From RYN-230 sp963720645 (GTDB taxonomy: Bacteria; Actinomycetota; Actinomycetes; Streptosporangiales; Streptosporangiaceae), in the NCBI GenBank assembly GCA_963720645.1, contig CAVRFX010000019.1, positions 620,001 through 684,000 of the forward strand: 64,000 nucleotides of DNA, read 5' to 3'. The notes below the pieces were generated by a model. It worked only from the letters and a program-made list of their open reading frames with translations. It ran no database searches and was not told the origin of the DNA. Below, one piece after another: positions 17,194 to 27,065 of this stretch. The stretch's first letter is position 1, and every line of letters starts with the position of its first letter. Both the position numbers and the translations under genes were made by a program.

Positions 17194-18039
17194 GTGATCC
17201 GCGTCGAGCTGGTGAAGCTGGCCCGCCGCCCGCGCAGCTGGGTGAGCCTCGCGCTGCTGTGCGGCCTGCCCGTGCTCGTGGCGGTGTTCGTCGCGGTCAC
17301 CCATCTCGCCCCGCCGCCGGGCCAGGGCCCGGCGCTGCTGTCCGCGGTGCTGTCCAGCGGGTCGCTGTACCCGGCCGCAGCGCTCGCGATCGTGCTGCCG
17401 ATCTTCCTGCCCGTGGCGGTCGCGGTCGTGGCCGGCGACTCCATCGCGGGCGAGGCGGGCTCGGGGACGCTGCGGTACCTGCTGGCCCGGCCGGTGGGGC
17501 GGACCAGGCTGCTGGGCGCCAAGCTGATCGCGCTCATCGTGTTCACGCTGTCCGCGGTGATCCTGGTCGCGGTGACCGCCTACCTGACCGGCATCGCGCT
17601 GTTCGGTGCGGCGCCGGTGGCCGCCACGCCTGGCGGCCTGACCACCTCCAACATCGCGGCGACCTCGCTGTCCGGCAGCGGGCTGTCCCCGGCGGAGATC
17701 GCGCTGCGGACGGTCGGGGCGGTCGCCTTCATCGCGGTGTCCATGCTCGGCGTGGGCGCGATCGCGCTGTTCCTGTCCACCATCACCGACTCGGCCCTCG
17801 GCGCCGCCCTCGGGGCGCTGGCCGCGCTGATCACCAGCGAGGTGCTGGTCACGCTCAACTCCGCCTCGGCCGTCAACCCCTACCTGCCCACCCGGTACTG
17901 GCTGGCCTGGATCGACTTCTTCCGCGACCCGATCGTCTGGCGGAACATCGAGCGGGGCTTCGCGGTGCAGGGGGTGTACGTGCTGGTGTTCCTGGCCGCG
18001 TCCTGGGCGCACTTCGCGACCAAGGACATCACCAGCTGA
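17194..18039 (+). CDS. ABC-2 type transporter permease
   Basis: A 281-residue membrane protein with about six hydrophobic segments. GTG 17194 follows GGGGAGGGCGG. The text GDSIAGEAGSGTLRYLLARPVGRTRLLGAK is typical of ABC-2 permeases of NosY/natB type. It works with the ATPase encoded upstream, probably as an exporter of a peptide or lipid-like compound; substrate unknown. It converges on the GGDEF gene. Confidence 0.88.
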   Translation: MIRVELVKLARRPRSWVSLALLCGLPVLVAVFVAVTHLAPPPGQGPALLSAVLSSGSLYPAAALAIVLPIFLPVAVAVVAGDSIAGEAGSGTLRYLLARPVGRTRLLGAKLIALIVFTLSAVILVAVTAYLTGIALFGAAPVAATPGGLTTSNIAATSLSGSGLSPAEIALRTVGAVAFIAVSMLGVGAIALFLSTITDSALGAALGALAALITSEVLVTLNSASAVNPYLPTRYWLAWIDFFRDPIVWRNIERGFAVQGVYVLVFLAASWAHFATKDITS

Positions 18040-18057
18040 GCCGCGGGTGCCGGGCGG

Positions 18058-19327
18058 TCATCCGGGGCTGGCGGCCAGCACGCACACCCGGTTCCGCCCG
18101 GCCTCCTTGGCCTGGTACAGGGCATGGTCGGCGGAGGCCAGCAGCTCGTCCAGGTCGCGGCGGGACGAACCGAGGGCGGCCACGCCGACGGAGATCGTGA
18201 CCTGGCTGCCCGCGCCGCCGGCCACGGGGGTGACGATCGTGGAGATCTTCTCCCGCAGCCGCTCGGTGATCTGCCGGGCCTCCGCCGCGTCGGTGCCGGG
18301 CAGCAGGATGCAGAACTCCTCGCCGCCGAACCGGCCGGTCAGATCGCCGTCGCGCAGCAGCGCGCTCAGGGCGCTGGCCACGGCGGCCAGCACGGCGTCC
18401 CCGGCCAGGTGGCCGAAGGTGTCGTTGACGTTCTTGAAGTGATCGATGTCGGCGATGGCCACCGAGAGCGGGATCCGGGCCCGGGCCGCCCGCGCGGTCT
18501 CCAGCCGGGCTTCCCGCAGCCAGGTGCCGACGTTGAGCAGCCCGGTCTTGGTGTCGATGCGGGACGCGTTCGACCAGCTGGGCGTGCCGGAAGGAGCGGT
18601 GCAGCAGGGCTACTAACGGGAGCGCGCCGAGCGACAGGAACGGGCTGGCCGTGACCGCGTGGGCGACCATGAGGCCGACCGACAGCTCGGCCGCGTCGTG
18701 GAACAGGGGCTCGCGGGAGAACAGGTTCTCCCGCACGCTGGCGGCCGGGTCGGACCCTTTGACCGCGGTCATCACCAGGACCTTGTTGACCGCGGACTTG
18801 AGCACGCCGCACGCGGCCGCGGCCAGCGTCCAGGCCAGCACCCGGGCCTGGGCGCCGGGGGCGGCCGCGACGGCCAGCGGTGAGATCAGATGGAACGCCG
18901 CCGAGGCCGCGCCATAGGACAGGCCGACCGCCGCGGCGGTGAACACCCGGCGGTGCACCAGCGTGGACCGCACCCGCCACTGCACCAGGGCCATCCGCGG
19001 GATCGGCACCAGGAGCGCGTAGAGCGGGGGAAGCAGCAGCGCCAGCGGCAGCTCCCAGATCGCGTGCACGTCCTTGACCAGGCCCGCAGGCTCACCGGCG
19101 CGGCGGGTCAGCTCCACGGTCAGCAGGTTGCAGGCGAGCAGGACCCCGGCGAGCTCCAGGTCGGCGCCGTGGATCCGGGTGGACGCGGCGCACAGCGCGA
19201 TGACCGCCAGGTCCGCGGCCATCACGGCCGCGATGAAGGCCAGTAACCAGCCGGGAAGGGCCCAGGCCTGCCATCGGTGACTATAAGCGAGGGTCCGATT
19301 TCTCATCGTAATAGCATTACCGCCCAT
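18058..19327 (-). CDS. Membrane diguanylate cyclase (GGDEF) (frameshift)
   Basis: The N-terminal ~270 residues hold about seven hydrophobic segments without a known sensor motif. A frameshift near 18575 joins this to DTKTGLLNVGTWL and a GGDEF domain with DHFKNVNDTFGHLAGD and active-site GGEEF. RDGD lies exactly five residues before GGEEF, which is a product-inhibition I-site. The enzyme should make c-di-GMP from two GTP at the membrane. Start ATG 19327; ATG 19306 is an alternative. No EAL domain is present. Confidence 0.85.
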
Positions 19328-19697
19328 TTGTTACGCTCTGGGCATATGAATCCGAGCTCCTAGCCGGGTGGCTTCCGCCAGGGAGGAGGTGGCTGGCATG
19401 CGCGGCGAAGGCTGGACGTGACGCCCGATGTGCGCCGGCGGGCGCGCCGGGGCTGGCTAACGGGCTGGCTAACCACACGCGTGCCCCGCCGTATCGTGCA
19501 CCGCAATCTCCCCCCGGGGTGTACCCCCAATAAGGTAATGAACGGTGGCGAATATGTCACCAGCGGGAATCATTCCGCTGGCCGTTTTGCCGCGACTCAT
19601 CCTGATATTACTTTGAAGTGCGGATGAGTTTTTGGTCCCGCAATGGCCGTCCGGTGACCCGGGCGAGGGCAGCGGGCGGGCCGCGCTGGCGTTGGCG
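19328..19697. other. Intergenic stretch without a supported gene
   Basis: Upstream of the GGDEF gene. It contains a perfect 12-bp direct repeat GGGCTGGCTAAC at 19450-19461 and 19462-19473 and a small dyad GGAATCATTCC near 19568. A short plus-strand frame here lacks family features and unusual codon use argues against it. Confidence 0.5.
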
Positions 19698-20105
19698 CTA
19701 CCGTGCCTCCGGGCCTGCGGCCCCCTGCGGGGCCGGGGCGTTCGCCGCGAACCAGGCGTCCAGCGAGTCGAGCTCCGCGACGAGCCGCCGGGCGAACTCG
19801 GTCGCCCAGTAATGCGTCTCGCGCGGGAACCGCCGTACCTCGCGGCGGCTCACGTAGCCCGCGTCCTCCAGATGACGCAGCCGGTCACGCATGACCTTCC
19901 AGGTCAGCTGGTGCCCGTCACAGGCCTGCTCGTTGATCGCGTCCAGCAGATCGGTGGGCCGGGCGTCCCCCTCGGCCAGATTGGCCAGAATGGCCAGATC
20001 CCACCGCCCCCTGATGCTGGCCAGAAACCGCATGAAGTGCTGCCAGTTCAAAACGGGCCCCCCGCCGGTCTGCGCCGTACTCCGCAGGGCGATCTGCCAC
20101 GGCAC
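19698..20105 (-). CDS. Winged-helix transcriptional regulator, HxlR-like
   Basis: 135 residues. MRFLASIRGRWDLAILANLAEG followed by RPTDLLDAINEQ and MRDRLRHLEDAGYVSRRE is the HxlR-type winged helix with its recognition helix and wing. The first ~25 residues may be spurious; ATG near 20031 (MRFLAS) gives a more usual length. No effector domain. Divergent from the XRE-type regulator, so it may control that promoter region. Confidence 0.75.
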   Translation of the reverse strand: MPWQIALRSTAQTGGGPVLNWQHFMRFLASIRGRWDLAILANLAEGDARPTDLLDAINEQACDGHQLTWKVMRDRLRHLEDAGYVSRREVRRFPRETHYWATEFARRLVAELDSLDAWFAANAPAPQGAAGPEAR

Positions 20106-20254
20106 CCGCCTTTCCGGTCACGCCACTGGCCGGTAGTGTGACGGCGGGTCCGGTCCAGCGGCATCGGTGGCCAGGTGGGAAGACGATCATCGCGATGCTG
20201 GGAGCGACTCATAGTCGTCCAGGAAAACATAGCCGCCGGGGGCAGGCCGGAACT

Positions 20255-21131
20255 GTGAGTTCCCATCACGCTGCGGGCACGGGCAGGTACCTGCCCGGGG
20301 ACAGTGAGCGGCGCGATGGCGGACCGGCTGAGGCCGCGTGGCGAAGGCGGAGCGAGCTCAGCGACCTCCTGCTGAGCTGCCGGTCGAGGATGGTGAGGCG
20401 GGACGCGGCAGGCCACGAGCGCAACCTGCGGCAGCAGGACGTCGCCGACCTGGTCGGGATCAGCTCCCGCTACTACGCCTCGTTCGAGCGTGGCGAGATC
20501 AGCAAACCGGGCGTCCGCCTCGTCGAATCCGTCGCCGCCGCGCTGCGCATGACCGGCGCCCAGCGCTCCGCCCTGCACGTGCTGGCCCTGGGGCACGACC
20601 CGCCCATGCCGGCCCGGCCGGCCGGATTCCCGGCGCAGCCGCCGGTGGTGCCGCCGGCGCTGCGGGAGCTGGTCCGGCGGCTGGACCCCACGCCGGCGGC
20701 GATCACCGACGAGATGTGGACCGTGCTGGCCCGCAACGCGGCGATGACCCGCTGGGTGGGGGAGTACCTCGATCAGGTGCCGCCCGATCAGCAGAACCTG
20801 ATCCTGTACCTGTTCAGCCCGCAGGCCCGGCAGGTCCTGGCCGACGTGGACGGCGACCGGCAGGCGGCCGTGGCCGGGCTGAGGTACCAGTACGCGCGGA
20901 ACGTCGCCAGCCCGCGGTTCGCCGTCCTGGTCGACCGCCTCCTCGCCACCGGCCAGGAGGCCCGGGACCTGTGGAAACGCCATGACCTGGAAATCCCGCG
21001 GAAGCTCTACCAGGTGCGGATTCAGGCCGGGCCAGGGCGCGGCGGAGGTGAGCGTGGTCTTCACGGCGCTGTCGGCCCGCCTGTGGCTGCTGGTCGCGAT
21101 GCTTCCGGAAGGCCGCGCGGATCCCGGCTAA
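20255..21131 (+). CDS. XRE-family regulator with MmyB-like C-terminal domain (frameshift)
   Basis: An N-terminal helix-turn-helix (LRQQDVADLVGISSRYYASFERG) is followed by a MmyB-type domain (LRELVRRLDPTPAAITDEMWTVLARNAAM), which in this family binds a fatty-acid-like ligand. One extra base near 21040 shifts the frame; the end reads AAEVSVVFTALSARLWLLVAM and stops at 21131. GTG 20255 is a guess; ATG 20390 would cut the first helix. An 18-bp palindrome lies just downstream of the chosen start, so the true start could be later. Confidence 0.72.
20280..20297. promoter_or_regulatory. Perfect 18-bp palindrome CGGGCAGGTACCTGCCCG
   Basis: Perfect dyad with no mismatch at the 5' end of the XRE-type regulator gene and in the divergent region with the HxlR-like gene. 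A likely operator for one of the two regulators. Confidence 0.45.
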
Positions 21132-21236
21132 CGCACCGGAAAGTGCGGGTGATGGCACCCGGATGTGCGCATGAGCCGCCTATTGAATCAAAAAGCGCGC
21201 TGGGTGTAATTATCGGGTCATCAAGAGAACACGGTA

Positions 21237-21809
21237 ATGGTCATTTCCTTCGGTGCGGGAGGCGTGATCGTGACGATGGGGCGGCGTCTGAGCGTGATCC
21301 CGTCCGCTTCGGCGGCCGGCCGGGGAGCTGCGGACCGGGGGCCCGCGTGTCCCCGCGGTGATCGGGATCTGACCGCCGTCCGGGCGCTGGCCGAGTGCGG
21401 GGAGCTGGCCGCGGCGGCCGCCCGGCCGACCGCCGCGGACGGCCGGCCGCTGCCCGCCGGGCCGGCCGGGGAGCTGGCCCGCGAGATCGCCCGCGGGCTG
21501 GTCGAGGGGGGCTTCCCGGTGCACCACTGCGCGGGCTGGGATCCGCAGCGGCGGATCGGCGGCGTCTGCGTGCGGCCGGTCCCGGTCCGGGCGGACCCGG
21601 CGGGCGCGGGCGCGGTGATCGTGAGCTGGGCGGTGCACGATCTGCTGGCGCTGGACCCGGCCCGCGAGGCGGAATGCGAGGCGGCCAAGGAGATCATGAA
21701 CATGGCGCTCGCCGAGACGCTGTCCGCGCTGGGGTACACCATCCAGCCGTTCGGGGCCAGCGGCGTCTGGATGGCGACCGGGCGCCGGCCCGCCGGGCAG
21801 GAGGCCTAG
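21237..21809 (+). CDS. Hypothetical protein
   Basis: 190 residues from ATG 21237; GTG 21270 or ATG 21276 fit the GGGAGG at 21257 better. The first ~60 residues are low complexity. The C-terminal two thirds look like a folded domain (GWDPQRRIGGVCVRPVPV, VIVSWAVHDLLALDP, AKEIMNMALAETLSALGY). Codon use matches neighbours. I do not recognise the family. It ends against the convergent lipase gene with a 4-nt overlap. Confidence 0.55.
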   Translation: MVISFGAGGVIVTMGRRLSVIPSASAAGRGAADRGPACPRGDRDLTAVRALAECGELAAAAARPTAADGRPLPAGPAGELAREIARGLVEGGFPVHHCAGWDPQRRIGGVCVRPVPVRADPAGAGAVIVSWAVHDLLALDPAREAECEAAKEIMNMALAETLSALGYTIQPFGASGVWMATGRRPAGQEA

Positions 21810-22615
21810 CCGCAGTCGGCGGCCGTCGGAGCGCGGGCCGGGCCGGACCCCAGGGCCTGCAGCACCATGGCGGTAACGGCCGGGCTGGTCGGCAGCTGGG
21901 AGTGGCTGACCGCCGCGGCGGGGCAGACCGACTGGATGGGCACGTTGAGCGCCCCGGCCAGCCGCGCGGAGTCCGGCGGGGTGACGGTCGTGTCGTCGGT
22001 GGTCCACAGCGACAGCCAGCGTGGCCGGGCCGGCACGGCCGTCGCGTCCAGGCGGCTGAGCAGCTTGCTGCCCGGGACCAGCTGCTGGCACGCGGCCGGG
22101 CACGCGCCGGGCACGAACGCCTCGGCCGCCGAGGCCAGCTGGGTGCCGTGGAACGGGGAGCCCAGCGTGATGACCCGCCGGGCCTTGCGCAGGCCCCCGT
22201 CGTCCCGGGCCCACAGCAGGGTGGTGACCCCGCCCGCCGAGTAGCCGATCACGTCAACCGACGGCGCGCCGCCGCGCAGGGCCCGGTTGACCGCGGTGTT
22301 CAGCACGCCGGCGTCGGCGATCAGGCTGCCGGTGCCGTTACCGGGCAGATGCAGCACGGTCGCCTGCCGCCCGGCCGCGCGGATCCGGCGCGCCAGCACC
22401 GACAGCGACCCGGTGCTCCCGCCGTACCCCGGGACGAGCAGCACCGGCCCGGGACGGTCCTGCGCGGGCTGGCCTGCCACCGGGGCAGCGCCGCCGCCCC
22501 CGCCGGCGGCCAGCGCCGCCACGAGCACCGCGACCACGATCACCGCCGCGAGCCCGGCCACGCCCGCCACGAACAGCCGCCGCCGCGGCGAAAGCCGGCC
22601 GAGGATGGGCCTCAC
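21806..22615 (-). CDS. Secreted or membrane-anchored alpha/beta hydrolase (lipase-like)
   Basis: 269 residues. An N-terminal membrane segment (LFVAGVAGLAAVIVVAVLVA) is followed by a lipase fold: oxyanion region LLVPGYGGSTGSL, nucleophile elbow GYSAGG, acid in TTDDTTVTP and His in SHSQLP, matching EstA/LipA-type triacylglycerol lipases of actinobacteria. Two or more Cys (GACPAACQQL, SVCPAA) could form disulfides outside the cell. Substrate unknown. Confidence 0.85.
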   Translation of the reverse strand: MRPILGRLSPRRRLFVAGVAGLAAVIVVAVLVAALAAGGGGGAAPVAGQPAQDRPGPVLLVPGYGGSTGSLSVLARRIRAAGRQATVLHLPGNGTGSLIADAGVLNTAVNRALRGGAPSVDVIGYSAGGVTTLLWARDDGGLRKARRVITLGSPFHGTQLASAAEAFVPGACPAACQQLVPGSKLLSRLDATAVPARPRWLSLWTTDDTTVTPPDSARLAGALNVPIQSVCPAAAVSHSQLPTSPAVTAMVLQALGSGPARAPTAADCG

Positions 22616-22677
22616 GGGTCACCGCCGTCCGTGATCGCGGTCGATAAGGGGCGCTATGGGGCAGATCCTGACCGTGA

Positions 22678-23586
22678 TCACGAGGGGGGGCCCGGGACGC
22701 CGGTCGTCGAGGGGGACAGGCTGCGGGGATCGCGGGCCGGCCAGGCGCCCCGCTCGGCGGCGGCCAGGAACCGGTCCACGGCCTGGTTGAACAGGTGCGG
22801 CTCCTCGAGGTTGGCCGTGTGCCCGGTGCGCGGCAGCACGGCCAGGCCCGCGGTGGGGATGGTCCGCTTGAGCATCAGCGCCACGTCCAGGCAGCCGTCA
22901 TCCTCGTCGCCCGCCAGCACCAGCAGCGGCGTGCCGATCCGGGCCAGCTCGTCCCGCAGCGCGTACAGCGACGGCCGGCCCGCCTGCACGCCGCGCATGG
23001 TCAGCGCGGACCCCGGCGCCGAGTGCCCGGCCAGCGCGTCCGCGAACTCGGCCCAGCCGCGCGGGTTCTTGTTCTGGAACTGCACCCGGGCCGGGCCCAG
23101 CGCGTACCACGACGCGACCTCCCGGGCCCCGTCGCGCTCGAACGCCGCCGCGATCGCCTCGCACTCGGCGCGGAACGCGGCCTGCCGGTCCGGCGCTGCG
23201 CCGTAGCCGGCCCCGGCGGCCACCGTGGACAGGACCCGGCCGGGGTGCCGGAGCGTCAGGTGCAGCGCCGCGAAGCCGCCCATGGACAGGCCGACCACGT
23301 GCGCGGCCGGGATGCCCAGCCCGTCCAGCACCGCGACCGCGTCGGCCACCGCCCGCTCCTGGGAGTAGGCGGCCGGATCGGCGGGCACGCCGGACGGCGG
23401 GTAGCCCCGCGCCGCGTAGGTCACGCAGCGGTAGCGGGACGAGAAGAACCGGACCTGCGGCTCCCAGCTCCGGTGATCACCCGCGAACTCGTGCAGGAAC
23501 AGCAGCGGCGTGCCCCGGCCCGTGCTCTCGGCGTGCAGGCTGACCCCGTCGGGGGTGGTGATGCCCGTGGTGGTCATGTTCAGCAT
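22678..23586 (-). CDS. Alpha/beta-fold hydrolase
   Basis: About 302 residues from ATG 23586 (ATG 23577 is an alternative). Nucleophile elbow GLSMGG, oxyanion LFLHEFAGDHRSW, Asp in VLAGDEDDG and His in RTGHTANLEEP give a full triad of the 3-oxoadipate enol-lactonase/haloperoxidase type. The start overlaps the stop of the GntR gene, so it is the last gene of the molybdenum-hydroxylase operon. It may hydrolyse a lactone, lactam or ester made by the upstream enzymes (inference). Confidence 0.85.
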   Translation of the reverse strand: MLNMTTTGITTPDGVSLHAESTGRGTPLLFLHEFAGDHRSWEPQVRFFSSRYRCVTYAARGYPPSGVPADPAAYSQERAVADAVAVLDGLGIPAAHVVGLSMGGFAALHLTLRHPGRVLSTVAAGAGYGAAPDRQAAFRAECEAIAAAFERDGAREVASWYALGPARVQFQNKNPRGWAEFADALAGHSAPGSALTMRGVQAGRPSLYALRDELARIGTPLLVLAGDEDDGCLDVALMLKRTIPTAGLAVLPRTGHTANLEEPHLFNQAVDRFLAAAERGAWPARDPRSLSPSTTGVPGPPS

Positions 23587-24252
23587 CGGCGGTCCGGGCT
23601 CCCCATGATGTGCTGGTACGTGCTGGCCGCCGCGGCCGCCGGATCGGCCGCCCGGAGCGCGGCCAGGATCACATCGTGCTGGCGGGCGGACTCCGCGTGG
23701 GTCCGGGCGACCTTGGGGCCGCCGTGCAGCGACGCCCACAGCAGCCGCATCAGGGACAGCAGCAGCGGGCTCCGCGCGTACTCATACACGCTGAAATGGA
23801 ACTCCCGGTTCAGGGCGGCATACCGCGGGTCCTCTTCTGCCATGGCCCGCATCTGGTCGTTCAGCTGCTCCAGCCGGGCCAGGCCGGCCGCGTCGATCTT
23901 GCGGGCGGCCAGCGAGGCGCCCGAGTGATTCCAGCGCCGCGCGGATCTGGAAGTTCTCCTCGATGCGGCCGTCGTCCGGCTCCACCACGGTGAACCCGCG
24001 GTGCGTGTCCCCGATCACCAGGCCCTCGGACTCCAGCCGCCGCATCGCCTCGCGGACCGGGGTCTGGCTGACCTGGAACCGCTGGGCCAGGTCCCGCTGC
24101 CGCAGCTGCTCGCCGGCGGCCAGCTCCCCGGTGATGATCTGCTCCCGGATCAGCGCCGCCACCATGTCGGTCTTGCTCACGTAGCCGGGCCCGGGGGTGA
24201 CCGGGCCCGGCTCACTGCCCGTGCTGTGCATGCCCGCACTGGCCGTGGTCAT
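23580..24252 (-). CDS. GntR-family regulator, FadR/FCD type (frameshift)
   Basis: N-terminal GntR winged helix (MVAALIREQIITGELAAGEQ, QRFQVSQTPVREAMRRLESEG) and C-terminal FCD ligand-binding domain (MRAMAEEDPRYAALNREFHF, with HFSVYEYARS). A frameshift near 23925 separates the two frames. The ATG overlaps the stop of the large-subunit gene (ATGA). FCD regulators bind small acids or intermediates and recognise operators of the TGGTNNNACCA sort; the two TGGTATACCA sites at 30322 and 33167 are good targets. Confidence 0.85.
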
Positions 24253-26555
24253 CGGCCGCCTCCGTTCGTGGCGAGTTCGTGCACCCGGGCCGGGGTGAGC
24301 GGCAGCCGCCCGACGCTGCCGGGCAGGCCCAGCGCGTCCCGGACCGCGCTGGCCAGCACGGCCCCGGCCGCGGACACCCCGCCCTCGCCCGCGCCGCGCA
24401 CGCCCAGCGGGTTGCCCGGCGCCGGTGAGTCCTGGGTGATCAGCACGTCGATCGGCGGTACCTCGGCCGCCGTGGGTATCCGGTAGTCCATGAACGTGGC
24501 CGACTGCGGCTGCCCGTTCTCGTCATAGCAGAACTCCTCCAGCAGCGCGCCGCCGATGCCCTGGGCCGCGCCGCCGCGCAGCTGGCCCGCGACCAGCGCC
24601 GGGTTGACCGCCCGGCCCACCTCGTAGGCGACCAGGTAGCGCAGCACCCGCACGCCGCCGGTGCCCGGGTCCACGTCGACCACCGCGAGGTGCACCCCGT
24701 ACGGGTAGGTCATGTGCGTCACCTCGAAGCGGCGCCGCGCGGACAGCCCGGCCGGTTCCCCGGGCCGCAGGTACGGGCTGGCCGGGGCGGTGGCCCGGGC
24801 CACCGCGGCCAGCGTGATGGACGCGCCGGGATCACCGCGGACACTGATCCGCCCGTGCGCGCTGACCAGGTCACCGGGAGCGGCCTCGAGCATCCGCGCG
24901 GCGACCTCGGCGGCCCGGTCGCGGACCGCGCCCGCCGCCGCGTGCACCGCGCTGCCCGCCACCACCGTGGACCGGGACGCCCACGACCCGCCGCCGAACG
25001 GCTGCTGGTCGGTGTCCCCGTTGACCACGCTCACCTGGTCCGGGTCCACGCCCAGCGCGTCCGCGGCGATCTGGGCCAGCACGGTCTCGATGCCCTGGCC
25101 CAGCGAGGTGCCGCCGGAGAACACGTGCACCGCCCCGGTCCGGCTGACCACCACGTCGGCGGTCTCCTGCGGGCCGAGCCCGCTCTTCTCCAGGAACGCG
25201 GCGACCCCCAGCCCGCGCAGCCGGCCCGCCGCCGGCCCCGCTCCACCTCGTCGCGGTAGCCGAGCCGGCTCGCTTCGGCCTGGGCGGCCGCGAGGAGCGC
25301 GGGATAATCCCCCGCGTCGAGCACGACATCCGTACCGAGGGTGCTCATCGGGCGCTGGCACGGCAGTTCGCCGGCGCGGAGGAGGTTGCGGGAGCGGATT
25401 TCGTTGCGGCTGATTTTTAGCTCGTGCGCGGCCACGTCGAGCAGCTGCTCGCGCGCGGTGCTGCCCTCGAACCGGCCGGGCGCCCGGTACGTGCCGCACG
25501 GGGTCTTGCTGGTCAGCACCACGCGGACCCGGCCCCGGTAGGCGGGGACCCGGTACGGCCCGGGCAGCATGGCCACGGTCAGCTCGGGCACGATGATCCC
25601 GTGGGTGCGGCAGTACGCGCCGTTGTCGTGCACCACGTCGTCACGCAGCCCGAGGATCCGGCCGCCGGTGTCGAAGGCCGCGGCGATCCGGTGGACCTGC
25701 TGCCGGGAGTGGTTCACCGCGACCAGGTGCTCGGCGCGGTCCTCTACCCACATCACCGGCCGCCGGAGCGTCCGGGCCAGCCACGGGACCAGGAAGTCCT
25801 CCGGGTAGAACTCGCCGCGCGCGCCGAACCCGCCGCCCGCGTCCACGGCGTGCACGTGGATCAGCGTCTCATCCATGCCGAGCAGCGAGGCCAGCAGGTC
25901 CCGGTTGAACACCGGCACCTTCGTCATCCCGAGCACCGACAGCCGGCCGGTGGCCGGGTCGGGGTCGGCCAGCAGGGCCCGCGGCTCCAGCGGGACCGCC
26001 CCGTGCCGCCCGATCTCCACCTCGATCTCCACGATCCGGTCCGCCCGGGCGAACGCGCGCGGCCACATCCCCGTAGCCCAGGGTGAAGTCGGCGGCCACG
26101 TTGCCGCCGGGGAACAGCCTCGGCGCGCCCGGCGCGGCGGCCGCCTCGGCGTCCAGGACCGCGGGCGCCTCGTCGATGTCCAGATCGACCAGCTCGGCGG
26201 CGTCCTCGGCCGCGTACGGGTCCGCGGCGACCACCACCGCCACCGGCTCACCCACGTAGCGCACCGCGCCGGCGGCCAGCACCGGCTGCAGGTAGCCGCT
26301 CAGGTCGGCGCCTGCGACCTGGAGCCGGACCGGGATGGCCAGGCCGGGCGGCAGGCTGGCCGCCGTCACCACCGTGATCACCCCGTCCTGGCGGGCGGCG
26401 CCGGCGGTCCCTACCGCGCGGAGCCGGCCGTGCGCCACCGGGGAGCGGACCACCCGGGCCCACAGCTGGCCGGGCCGGGTGAAGTCGGCGGCGAACCGGC
26501 CCAGGCCGCGCAGCAGGCGGGGATCCTCCTTGCGGGGAATGCTCGCGCCGATCAC
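24249..26555 (-). CDS. Molybdenum hydroxylase large subunit 1 (frameshifts)
   Basis: Molybdopterin-binding subunit of the xanthine dehydrogenase/CoxL family, ~768 codons, spread over three frames with shifts near 26070 and 25240. It starts with GTG 26555 (VIGASIPRKEDPRLLRGLGRF), overlapping the 2Fe-2S gene stop. The catalytic Glu lies in GVRGAGEGG, and GGGFGARGEFYPED and FSGGTSLGQGIETVLAQIAADALG are Mo-cofactor loops. At the CoxL active-site loop it reads YRAPGR, not the Cys-containing AYRCSFR, so it is not a CO dehydrogenase. It probably hydroxylates an N-heterocycle or aldehyde. Confidence 0.85.
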
Positions 26556-27065
26556 TGGCTCTCCCGGGCGCGCCGCCGGCGGGCGGTCTCCAGCACGGCC
26601 TCGACGATGCCCTGGTAGCCGGTGCACCGGCACAGGTTCGCCGCGACCAGCTCGCGGATCTGCGTCCTCATCCGGCTCGCCGCCGCCTGGCCCGTCCGGG
26701 GCCCGCTGCTCGGCGAGGTAGCCCTCGGCCAGCATGAGGAACCCGGGGGTGCAGAACCCGCACTGCAGGCCGTGCCGGTCGCTGAACGCCTGCTGCAGGT
26801 CGGACAGGTCCTCGCCGTCGGCCAGGCCTTCGACCGTGGCGACGTCCCGGCCGTCGGCCTGCACCCCGAACATCAGGCAGGCCCGCGCGGGCACGCCGTC
26901 CACGAGCACCGTGCACGCCCCGCAGATGCCGTGCTCGCAGCCCAGGTGGGTGCCGGTGTAGCCGAGGTCGTGCCGGAGCATGTCGGCCAGGGTCCGCCGC
27001 GATTCCACGGCCAGCTCGTGTTCCCGGCCGTTCACCCGGACCCGGATCAGGTGGGTGTCCTTCAT
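26552..27065 (-). CDS. Molybdenum hydroxylase 2Fe-2S subunit (frameshift)
   Basis: Small electron-transfer subunit, ~170 residues. The plant-ferredoxin-type cluster is bound by Cys43, Cys48, Cys51 (GCEHGICGAC) and Cys63. The second helical cluster has CGFC (102-105) and, after a frameshift near 26685, CRCTGY. It ends ARESQ with the stop overlapping the next GTG. One such subunit serves two large subunits here. Confidence 0.9.
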
